Shown here piece after piece: positions 1 to 5,048 of a stretch of DNA of 6,932 nt. Source of the DNA: F23-D06 sp045600525 (GTDB lineage Bacteria; Bacteroidota; Bacteroidia; Bacteroidales; WCHB1-69). The position numbers and the translations under genes are program-made. The notes beneath the pieces were generated by a model. That model saw nothing but the letters and a program-made list of their open reading frames with translations. It was not told the DNA's origin and did not search any database. The stretch covers positions 1 to 6,932 of the forward strand of contig JAZRYC010000088.1 of the NCBI GenBank assembly GCA_045600525.1. Direction: 5' to 3'. Positions within the stretch are counted from its first letter, which is position 1. Each line of letters begins with the position of its first letter.

Positions 1-26
1 CTTGAGAAATCAGGCGGCTTTTTTCG
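1..26. terminator. Right half of a probable intrinsic terminator, cut by the window edge
   Basis: The sequence AGGCGGC at 12-18 is followed directly by six T residues at 19-24. The first bases of the window (CT at 1-2, then TGAGAAATC) would fit the end of a left arm GCCGCCT plus a 9-nt loop, with the rest of that arm lying outside the window. Read on the plus strand it would end a gene lying to the left. If the missing arm is preceded by A residues, it would also terminate the minus-strand operon ending at position 72. The left arm cannot be seen, so this remains a half-site. Confidence 0.4.
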
Positions 27-71
27 TTTATGAATATGGGCTGAGTTTTATGAAGCGAAAACAGAAAGCAC

Positions 72-920
72 CTATAGATTTTCCCTCACAATCTCTTCCG
101 TATAAACATTACAAATTTCAAGAACACGAGGAACATCCAAATACTCAGGGTCAAAATCCTCATCTATGAAATAATCAAAGAATTCATCATCATAGTCTTC
201 ATCGAAAGAGTCATCGCCTGAATAGTGGGCGCAAAGAGCTTCGTAGCCCCAAACGCCGCCACAATCTTCAATCGGGCAAGCACGCTTACCATCGATGAAA
301 CGGACAGCATGAACTTCATCCGGCTTATACTCCCCAATGGACGACAATCTCACTTCATGCATCCAGCTGTCGCCGAAATCGTATTCCATTTCGATGGATT
401 TGCCTTTATCATACAGCACTTCGCCCAAAGTGTAATCCTCGCTGAAAAAGTTCCTTCCGTTATCAAATAGCGGATTAATATCCTCATCAGATTGACTTTT
501 TGGAGCAAAAAATCTGTCTTTCACCCTGAACTGATGCAAGTGAAAACCAGTCCAGCCCATGATGTCAATAATCAACTCTCCCAAATTGCGCAAGGTAATG
601 TTGGAGGGCACCTCAAACTTGCGGTAAATGGCAGGTTTCAGTCCTTTCAATGTAACACGCAAAGTAAATTTCTTCACCTCATCACGCGGCAAAGTTTTTG
701 GGAAGACAAAACTCCTTCCATAATCCGACTCCATGTCATCTTGGTCTTCCGAGGAAAAGATGTCGTCTCCCTCACCGCCAAAACAAGATTCATCGTTCAT
801 ATAGATGCCGTATATTTGCATGAACAACTCCGTACGCTCACAAGGCGACAATTCTTCTATCAGCTTCAGTATTTCTAGAATTTTAGCATTTTGCTGATTT
901 TCATTCATTTTGATAATCAT
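72..920 (-). CDS. Plasmid pRiA4b ORF-3 family protein
   Basis: This 282-residue soluble protein belongs to the pRiA4b ORF-3-like family (also called IS1096 TnpR-like passenger), whose biochemical role is not known. The family domain runs from about residue 84 to 230. It has the entry strand FTLRVTLKGLKPAIYRKFEV (85-104), the LGELIIDIMGW...HLHQF segment (113-131), the signature YDFGDSWMHEV (180-190) and the cysteine motif CPIEDCGGVWGYEAL (215-229). A strongly acidic linker (about 46-68) precedes the domain and a second acidic stretch (about 236-262) follows it; the latter is common at this family's C-terminus. The start used is ATG at 920, but a second in-frame ATG at 908 (MNENQQ) is equally plausible, and neither has a clear ribosome site. 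It is last in the minus-strand run, 87 bp after the aminotransferase stop, and nothing in its sequence ties it to sugar metabolism. Family assignment is secure; function is unknown. Confidence 0.9.
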   Translation of the reverse strand: MIIKMNENQQNAKILEILKLIEELSPCERTELFMQIYGIYMNDESCFGGEGDDIFSSEDQDDMESDYGRSFVFPKTLPRDEVKKFTLRVTLKGLKPAIYRKFEVPSNITLRNLGELIIDIMGWTGFHLHQFRVKDRFFAPKSQSDEDINPLFDNGRNFFSEDYTLGEVLYDKGKSIEMEYDFGDSWMHEVRLSSIGEYKPDEVHAVRFIDGKRACPIEDCGGVWGYEALCAHYSGDDSFDEDYDDEFFDYFIDEDFDPEYLDVPRVLEICNVYTEEIVRENL

Positions 921-955
921 AATGTTTTGTTGTTTAAAAGTTTGTAACGATATCT

Positions 956-996
956 TTTTGACTTTTTAGACTATTTGACATTTGGACTTATGGACA
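956..996. repeat. Degenerate short tandem repeat, GAC every 8-9 nt
   Basis: On the plus strand the triplet GAC starts at 960, 969, 977, 985 and 993, so the spacings are 9, 8, 8 and 8. Each is preceded by a T-rich run, giving a loose unit of the form TTTnGAC(A). It fills half of the 87-bp gap between the aminotransferase stop and the start of the pRiA4b-like gene. It may be a slipped-strand repeat or repeated contact sites for a regulator of the downstream gene. Confidence 0.55.
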
Positions 997-1007
997 CTTT
1001 GCTTCCT

Positions 1008-2282
1008 TCATTTTCTTTCGTCACGAATTGCGTCTTTTATCATTTCCACGATGTAATGCACATCGTCATCCGATACGCAAGGACCGGACGGCAGACAGAA
1101 ACCCACCTTGAACATCGATTCGCTCACGCCATTCGTATAAGCCACAGCATCGGCATACACCGGCTGCTTGTGCATCGGCTTCCACAACGGACGACACTCA
1201 ACCTTCTTGTCGAGCATAAACACACGCAATGCTTCCACATTATCATTAGGCTGGCAATCGGTTGTGGCATCGTCCACCATTTTTATCACGCCAGCAGCAC
1301 CACCTACAGCGGTTTTTATCACCTCTTTGTAGGCATTCTCCTGCCCTTTCACCTGCACTTCAGGATCAAGCGTTGCAGCACACAGCCAAAAGTTAGAATC
1401 GTAACGTTCATCATCCGGCTGCCTGTGGACATGTACTCCCGGCACGTCACTCAGCAGCGTCTCATACAAGGCCTGCACATGTTTGTGGTGCGCAATGTGC
1501 TGTCCCAGCACCGTCATCTGTCCACGGCCAATGCCTGCACACACGTTGCTCATGCGGTAGTTGTAGCCGATGGCAGTATGTTCATAATATGGATAGGCAT
1601 CGCGAGCCTGAGTAGCATACCACATGATATGGTTTGCCTCCTCATTGTTGCGGCAAATCAACGCGCCACCGCCAGAGGTCGTAATCATCTTGTTGCCATT
1701 AAAGGATAGCACTCCGAACCGGCCATAGGTACCCAACACCCGACCGCCGAAACGCGAGCCCAGACCTTCCGCCGCATCTTCGATTACAGGAATGCCATAC
1801 TTTTCAGCAATGGCCATAATCCTTTCGCTATCGTAAGGCATACCATAAAGTGCCACAGGAATAATAGCCTTAGGATAATGCCCTGTTTTCTCCTTACGGT
1901 CGATAATGGCTTTCTCCAACAAAGACGGATCCATGTTCCAAGTTGTTGGTTCTGAATCGATAAACACAGGTTTTGCACCTAAATAAGTAATTGGATGCGA
2001 GCTGGCGCAAAACGTGAAGCTCTGTACGCACACCTCATCGCCAGCCTTCACGCCACAGGCAATCAGTGCCAAATGTATGGCAGCCGTACCAGCCGACAGA
2101 CAGACAACACGCTTATCCAATGAGGCATTGTCCTCAGCCATGTTGACAAAGGTTTCCAAATCCTTTTCGAAAGCGTTCACGTTGGGGCCCATCGGGACGA
2201 CCCAATTCAAATCGAACGCTTCCTGCACATATTTTTCTTCCATCCTGTCCTCGCTCATGTGTGCAAGGCACAGATATATCAT
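1008..2282 (-). CDS. DegT/DnrJ/EryC1/StrS aminotransferase, PglE-like
   Basis: This is a PLP-dependent sugar aminotransferase of the DegT family. Such enzymes transfer an amino group, usually from glutamate, to a nucleotide-linked keto-sugar in the cytoplasm. Numbered from the ATG at 2282 (424 residues), it shows the N-terminal GPNVNAFE segment, SAGTAAIHLAL at about 63-73 (phosphate-binding region), VIEDAAEGLGS at about 166-176 with D169 expected to contact the PLP ring nitrogen, and SFNGNKMITTSGGG at about 193-206 with K198 as the Schiff-base lysine. The reading frame extends upstream to a TTG at 2315, but PglE-type proteins usually begin with a short strand like MIYLCLAHMS, so ATG 2282 is preferred. 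It lies 136 nt downstream of a PglC-like transferase gene, consistent with making the sugar that enzyme loads. No acetyltransferase or 4,6-dehydratase is in the window, so the product (a 4-amino-4,6-dideoxy sugar is likely) is inference. Confidence 0.93.
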   Translation of the reverse strand: MIYLCLAHMSEDRMEEKYVQEAFDLNWVVPMGPNVNAFEKDLETFVNMAEDNASLDKRVVCLSAGTAAIHLALIACGVKAGDEVCVQSFTFCASSHPITYLGAKPVFIDSEPTTWNMDPSLLEKAIIDRKEKTGHYPKAIIPVALYGMPYDSERIMAIAEKYGIPVIEDAAEGLGSRFGGRVLGTYGRFGVLSFNGNKMITTSGGGALICRNNEEANHIMWYATQARDAYPYYEHTAIGYNYRMSNVCAGIGRGQMTVLGQHIAHHKHVQALYETLLSDVPGVHVHRQPDDERYDSNFWLCAATLDPEVQVKGQENAYKEVIKTAVGGAAGVIKMVDDATTDCQPNDNVEALRVFMLDKKVECRPLWKPMHKQPVYADAVAYTNGVSESMFKVGFCLPSGPCVSDDDVHYIVEMIKDAIRDERK

Positions 2283-2326
2283 CTTACGTTCTGACACAGT
2301 TAAGTAACTATTCAAAATTATTCTGC

Positions 2327-2361
2327 AAAAAAACTTCTCATTTCGACAAGCTCAATGAGCT
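2327..2361 (-). promoter_or_regulatory. REP-like hairpin with T-run; possible attenuator between the transferase and aminotransferase genes
   Basis: Two mutually exclusive hairpins overlap here. On the plus strand, CTCATT (2337-2342) and AATGAG (2354-2359) form a 6-bp stem with an 11-nt loop. Alternatively, AGCTCA (2349-2354) and TGAGCT (2356-2361) form a tight stem around one base, which TTCG/CGAA can extend outward with small bulges. On the transcribed minus strand the first hairpin is followed after 3 nt by seven T residues (2333-2327), as in a weak intrinsic terminator. The loop resembles that of the element at 4950-4968, so a dispersed REP-like repeat is the main alternative to a true attenuator. 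Confidence 0.4.
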
Positions 2362-2418
2362 GCGAATCATCTACTCAAAAGACAAATCTGTTCTTCTTCT
2401 TTTTCAAGACAATTTGCA

Positions 2419-3027
2419 TCAAATCTTCTCCCCTGCAAACTTGATTTTCTTTCCAAAAACGGTGGCGAAGATTATCTTCAAATCCATCCAGAAAGAACGA
2501 TGATGAAGGTAGTATAAGTTGAGTCTCACTTTGTCAGGATAAATCACTTCATCATTATAGCGTTGTGGGTCATCGACTTGAGCCAACAATTCCTCTTCAT
2601 TACGGTATTTCAACGAGGCGGGGCCTGTGATGCCTGGGCGGAGTTTCAGTATCTCTCTGTCCTCCCCTTCCAGCTTGTCGGCATAGCCCGGCACATCAGG
2701 ACGAGGGCCCACGAAACTCATCTTGCCGATGAAGACGTCCCAAAGTTGCGGCAACTCATCGAGATGGAAACGACGCAAGGTCTTGCCTATGGGGGTGATG
2801 CGCTCCAGTTCCATGACAGCTATAGGCGACTCTGCCTGTTTGCCTTCCATGGTGCGGAACTTATGGCAACGGAACAGCCGGCCGTGGCGACCCACACGCT
2901 CTTGTGCATAAAACACAGGTCCGCCTGTCTTGACTTTTATCGCGATGGCTATGACAAGGTAGAGCCAGCTGAGGAGCAACATCCCCAGCAGACTCACTAT
3001 TCTATCGAAAAGCCATTTTGGTAACAT
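2419..3027 (-). CDS. Monotopic sugar-phosphate transferase, PglC/WcaJ C-domain type
   Basis: This 202-residue enzyme belongs to the bacterial sugar transferase (polyprenyl-phosphate phosphoglycosyl transferase) family, with the short PglC-like architecture. It would move a sugar 1-phosphate from a UDP-sugar to undecaprenyl phosphate at the inner face of the cytoplasmic membrane, starting lipid-linked glycan synthesis. It shows the N-terminal re-entrant membrane helix (about 8-30), GGPVFYAQERVG (35-46), HKFRTM (55-60), the catalytic Asp-Glu pair in LDELPQL (D90-E91), KMSFVGPRPD (102-111), RPGITGPAS (130-138) and an amphipathic C-terminus containing SFWMDLKIIF. Length matches the family. ATG 3027 is chosen because the family's N-terminus (MLPKWLFDRI) starts here and a purine-rich site precedes it; the frame continues to a TTG at 3081 with unlikely residues. 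It pairs with the aminotransferase downstream. The C-terminus is clearly similar to the partial transferase at 6446-6932, so the two are paralogues. Sugar specificity cannot be read. Confidence 0.94.
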   Translation of the reverse strand: MLPKWLFDRIVSLLGMLLLSWLYLVIAIAIKVKTGGPVFYAQERVGRHGRLFRCHKFRTMEGKQAESPIAVMELERITPIGKTLRRFHLDELPQLWDVFIGKMSFVGPRPDVPGYADKLEGEDREILKLRPGITGPASLKYRNEEELLAQVDDPQRYNDEVIYPDKVRLNLYYLHHRSFWMDLKIIFATVFGKKIKFAGEKI

Positions 3028-3028
3028 T

Positions 3029-3041
3029 GTTTTCTTCTTTT
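3029..3041 (-). promoter_or_regulatory. Purine-rich ribosome-binding region of the sugar transferase gene
   Basis: On the minus strand the bases just before ATG 3027 read AAAAGAAGAAAAC, purine-rich but without a GGAGG core, as is usual in Bacteroidales. It supports ATG 3027 over the upstream TTG at 3081. Confidence 0.4.
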
Positions 3042-3060
3042 TCACAAAACATTCAAAACT
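3037..3060 (-). repeat. Leader block copy A (shared with 4888-4912)
   Basis: This 24-bp block, made of two GTTTTG-containing halves followed by a GTGAAAAA run on the minus strand, matches 4888-4912 with three substitutions and one extra T in the other copy. Together with the 27-bp repeat next to it, it forms a composite repeated leader. In this copy it sits directly upstream of the start codon of the sugar transferase and contributes part of its ribosome-binding region. Confidence 0.6.
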
Positions 3061-3068
3061 CTGTTCTG

Positions 3069-3095
3069 TGGAAATTCGCAACCGCTCATTTCCTG
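3069..3095 (-). repeat. 27-bp direct repeat, copy A, with hairpin
   Basis: This is identical over all 27 bases to 4982-5008 and in the same orientation. The arms GGAAAT (3070-3075) and ATTTCC (3088-3093) are perfectly complementary, and the centre adds a GC/GC pair. In minus-strand RNA these are separated by opposed GA/GA steps, which could form tandem sheared G-A pairs, closed by a GGUU loop. It lies 42 nt upstream of the start codon at 3027, inside the structured leader of the sugar transferase gene. Confidence 0.8.
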
Positions 3096-3115
3096 GGACA
3101 AGCTTCGGTTGTCCC
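3095..3115. repeat. Perfect 7-bp stem-loop adjoining the 27-bp repeat
   Basis: GGGACAA (3095-3101) and TTGTCCC (3109-3115) are exact inverse complements around a 7-nt loop, GCTTCGG. It shares its first base with the 27-bp repeat, so two hairpins stand back to back. There is no T-run on either side, so it is not a standard terminator. Confidence 0.6.
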
Positions 3116-3146
3116 GATAAGACCGTTAACCACGATTGTTTTTTTC

Positions 3147-3169
3147 CGATCGCGAATTGAGCGAAATCG
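3147..3169. repeat. Bulged stem-loop in the ATPase-transferase spacer
   Basis: CGATCGC (3147-3153) pairs with GCG (3161-3163) plus ATCG (3166-3169), leaving a two-A bulge and a 7-nt loop. A run of seven T residues (3139-3145) borders it on the left. It is third in the series of four hairpins in this spacer, counting from the left. Confidence 0.4.
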
Positions 3170-3174
3170 AAGAT

Positions 3175-3224
3175 TCAACGTAGTTAATAGGGAATCCGCG
3201 AACCGGATTCCTTGACTTCGTTGA
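3175..3224. repeat. 50-bp imperfect palindrome (20-bp stem)
   Basis: On the plus strand the paired arms are TCAACG (3175-3180) with CGTTGA (3219-3224), AGTTAA (3182-3187) with TTGACT (3212-3217, one G-T pair), and GGAATCCG (3191-3198) with CGGATTCC (3204-3211). The loop is CGAAC. A T-T mismatch (3181/3218) and a three-base bulge (3188-3190, on one arm only) interrupt the stem. It lies 85 nt downstream of the ATPase stop. The asymmetric bulge, central mismatch and GTT/AAC ends recall an integron attC site, but only one site is seen and no integrase is present. Confidence 0.75.
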
Positions 3225-3308
3225 GGGTCTATAAATAGAGTCAATTTAACAATTCGAAAGATTAGCTTAATTCGCGGTTCTTCACTGTTTTCATCAAGAA
3301 AAGTTACT

Positions 3309-4661
3309 TCAAAGCAGTCCTGCCATATACAAGGGCAGATACGACACTCCACCACTTTGATTCACGTCACCAGTGTGCAGCACAATAGGTTCAGCCACAG
3401 CCTTGTCGAATTTCTTTACGAAACGGCTGATGGAAGTCAACGTATAGCGTGGGCTCGACTTCACCTCAACCGGATGGATATTATGCCTGCTGCCAATCAC
3501 TGGCTTTGGAACCAAAAAGTCTATTTCCATCCTCTCCTCAGCATCAATCTTGCTGTACGAAGAATAGAAATACAATTTGTGGCCAGCAGTCCTGAGCATC
3601 TGAGCCACCAGGTTTTCCAGCAACATTCCTTTGTTGACTTCAAGTTTGTCACACATCAGTTTACGATACAGTTCTTCAGCCTTGATAGCAGCCTCGGTGA
3701 AAGCATGGCTGATCAGCAATCCCGTATCGGCCATATACAACTTACGCGAAGCCTCCTCCCTTTTCATCTCCAAGCCTATTGTCGGCTCCGAAGTAGCGAA
3801 GCATGAATTCACCACCCTTGATTCATCGAGCCAGAAAAAGGCTGTCTCCACATTCCGCCCACGGGTTCCTTTCCCCAAAGCCGACAGCCTGAATTTCTTC
3901 TCGTGACGTTGCAGTTGCGAAGGAATGGTGTCGAAAATCTTCGTCACCCTTGCTTCTTGTCCCAAAGCATACTTGCTGATGTCGTTTCGATAAAGTGACA
4001 GAATGTTGCGTTTTGTCCTGTCCACCTCTTCAAAATCCTTTGTCTCAACCCATTCGGCCACAGCCTGAGGCATGCCGCCCACTATCATATAGAGCCTCAG
4101 ATAATCCATCATCTTTCGGTGGAGCGACTGGCCAAGAGGCTTCCTCTCCGCATAGCAATTCCTCACATAATCCATCATCATTTCATCGCCCAACGCCCAT
4201 AGAAATTCCTCCAAATCCATCGGATACATATCAATCCTATGCTCCTCACTTGGGATATTGATACCTTTCACATTCGCATTGATGCTCATCAGCGAGCCGG
4301 TCTCGATGTAGGCATATCTTCCATCCTTCACCAGATACTTGATAGCCTCACGTGCTTGCGGAAACTTTTGGATTTCGTCGAATACGATGAGCGACTCGTG
4401 CTGATACAACTTCACTCCCGTCTCCAGTTGCAGGTGCATGAAGAAGTCATCCCACCTGCCCCTGTACGTTTGGAACAGGTCACGTATGGCATTCGAAGCC
4501 TCTGAAAAATCAATCAGGATATACGACTTGTATTCTTTACGGGCAAACTCTTCAACTATCCAGCTTTTACCCACACGCCGGGCTCCATCTATCAGCAAAG
4601 CCTCTTTCTGGCTCCGCTTCTTTTTCCACTCCAATAATTGATCGTATATCTTACGCTTCAT
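3309..4661 (-). CDS. AAA_14/DUF4143 family ATPase
   Basis: This 450-residue P-loop ATPase has the standard two-part layout of its family. The N-terminal AAA_14 domain has the Walker A motif GARRVGKS (26-33), Walker B LIVFDEIQ (91-98) and the sensor-like strand YAYIETGS (116-123). A middle helical region includes MIVGGMPQAV (192-201). The C-terminal DUF4143 domain shows KLYMADTGLL (307-316), MLLENLVAQML (346-356) and a nuclease-fold-like pattern, MEIDFLV (378-384) with PVEVKSS (397-403), in which D381, E399 and K401 occupy PD-(D/E)XK-like positions. Length and start (ATG 4661) are typical, and the frame is intact. Members are common and variable in Bacteroidales; their role is not established and nuclease activity is unproven. 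It interrupts two glycan modules, has 34-bp tandem repeats just upstream of its start, and lies between two direct copies of a 27-bp repeat, which suggests independent acquisition. A link to glycan synthesis is not indicated by its sequence. Confidence 0.93.
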   Translation of the reverse strand: MKRKIYDQLLEWKKKRSQKEALLIDGARRVGKSWIVEEFARKEYKSYILIDFSEASNAIRDLFQTYRGRWDDFFMHLQLETGVKLYQHESLIVFDEIQKFPQAREAIKYLVKDGRYAYIETGSLMSINANVKGINIPSEEHRIDMYPMDLEEFLWALGDEMMMDYVRNCYAERKPLGQSLHRKMMDYLRLYMIVGGMPQAVAEWVETKDFEEVDRTKRNILSLYRNDISKYALGQEARVTKIFDTIPSQLQRHEKKFRLSALGKGTRGRNVETAFFWLDESRVVNSCFATSEPTIGLEMKREEASRKLYMADTGLLISHAFTEAAIKAEELYRKLMCDKLEVNKGMLLENLVAQMLRTAGHKLYFYSSYSKIDAEERMEIDFLVPKPVIGSRHNIHPVEVKSSPRYTLTSISRFVKKFDKAVAEPIVLHTGDVNQSGGVSYLPLYMAGLL

Positions 4662-4696
4662 AATTATATGATTACATTACTATTACAATTCAATAT

Positions 4697-4777
4697 TACA
4701 CCATTCCAAGCAATATGAAACCTATAAATATACACCATTCCAATCAATACAAAACCATAAAACATACACCATTCCAA
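4697..4777. repeat. 34-bp tandem direct repeat (two full units and a 13-bp third)
   Basis: The invariant 13-mer TACACCATTCCAA starts at 4697, 4731 and 4765, exactly 34 bp apart. The two full units agree at 27 of 34 positions; the third keeps only the invariant 13 bases and then diverges. The array ends 35 bp before the ATPase start codon (4661). On the coding strand each unit begins with TTGGAATGGTGTA. Likely readings are repeated operator sites or structured leader RNA for the ATPase gene. Three partial units with no spacers are too few and too close for a CRISPR array. Confidence 0.85.
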
Positions 4778-4783
4778 GGTTTA

Positions 4784-4799
4784 TGCACGTGCAAAAATA
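4784..4799 (-). promoter_or_regulatory. Candidate promoter -7 box overlapping a 10-bp palindrome
   Basis: TGCACGTGCA (4784-4793) is a perfect palindrome. On the minus strand it overlaps TATTTTTG (4799-4792), which matches the Bacteroidales -7 consensus TAnnTTTG. A clear -33 TTTG at the right spacing is not seen. If real, the start would fall in the palindrome, which would then be in the normal position for an operator, and the 34-bp repeats would lie in the ATPase leader. Confidence 0.22.
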
Positions 4800-4875
4800 C
4801 ATATTTCCAACTATTCTCCCATTGAAAATCCATTTTTTAAGGAAACAAAGGAAGAATCCCTTAAGGTTTTTGGAA

Positions 4876-4902
4876 GTTTTGTGACATCTTTTTTCACAAA
4901 AC
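4876..4902. repeat. Perfect 9-bp inverted repeat overlapping leader block copy B
   Basis: GTTTTGTGA (4876-4884) and TCACAAAAC (4894-4902) are exact inverse complements around a 9-nt loop. The right arm is part of the block shared with 3037-3060; the left arm has no counterpart there. No T-run follows directly on either strand. Confidence 0.6.
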
Positions 4903-4912
4903 CTGCAAAACT
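4888..4912 (-). repeat. Leader block copy B (shared with 3037-3060)
   Basis: This 25-bp block matches the sequence just upstream of the sugar transferase start codon at 3027 with three substitutions and one extra T. Here it is not followed by a transferase gene: the ATG at the equivalent place opens only an eight-codon frame (MSQNFQKP) that ends at once. It looks like a leader whose gene has been replaced. Confidence 0.6.
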
Positions 4913-4938
4913 TTTTTCTATTTCTTCACCTTATTTCC

Positions 4939-4976
4939 GCGGACATGGTCCCTGAACCTGTCGAAGGGCTGTCCGC
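4939..4976. repeat. REP-like stem-loop inserted in copy B of the composite repeat
   Basis: GCGGACA (4939-4945) and TGTCCGC (4970-4976) form an outer 7-bp stem. Inside, CCCT (4950-4953) and AGGG (4965-4968) form an inner stem with the 11-nt loop GAACCTGTCGA. The loop differs at two of 11 positions from the minus-strand loop of the hairpin at 2337-2359. It falls in about 61 bp that are absent from the corresponding place in copy A. Confidence 0.65.
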
Positions 4977-4981
4977 TTGGT

Positions 4982-5008
4982 TGGAAATTCGCAACCGCTC
5001 ATTTCCTG
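4982..5008 (-). repeat. 27-bp direct repeat, copy B
   Basis: All 27 bases match 3069-3095 in the same orientation, 1913 bp away. The ATPase gene and its upstream repeats lie between the two copies. The same GGAAAT/ATTTCC hairpin is present (4983-4988 with 5001-5006). Confidence 0.8.
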
Positions 5009-5019
5009 TGGCAAACTAC

Positions 5020-5048
5020 AAATGTTAAATCGTTAAAATGTTAAATCG
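5020..5048. repeat. 13-bp direct repeat, 16-bp period
   Basis: The 13-mer AAATGTTAAATCG occurs at 5020-5032 and 5036-5048, separated by TTA. The second copy overlaps the left arm of the hairpin at 5043-5083. Confidence 0.6.

Noticed and set aside
975..1709. A 244-codon plus-strand open frame opposite the PglE-like aminotransferase
   Set aside because: It lies antisense to a well-supported gene with clear catalytic motifs. Its histidine-rich, low-complexity translation is typical of a shadow frame.
2283..2315. Extended N-terminus of the PglE-like aminotransferase from the TTG at 2315
   Set aside because: The 11 extra residues do not look like the family's N-terminus, TTG starts are uncommon, and ATG 2282 gives the expected beginning.
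3086..3355. An 89-codon minus-strand open frame overlapping the end of the ATPase gene
   Set aside because: It overlaps the ATPase coding end in another frame, and its middle is made by the palindromic spacer sequences, whose self-complementarity keeps several frames open. It shows no recognisable domain.
4697..4777. CRISPR array
   Set aside because: The 34-bp units are directly adjacent, with no unique spacers between constant repeats, only two full units exist, and no cas gene is present.
4876..4917. Plus-strand intrinsic terminator from the GTTTTGTGA inverted repeat and the later T-run
   Set aside because: The six T residues (4912-4917) begin 9 nt after the stem, too far for a standard terminator, and no plus-strand gene would use it.
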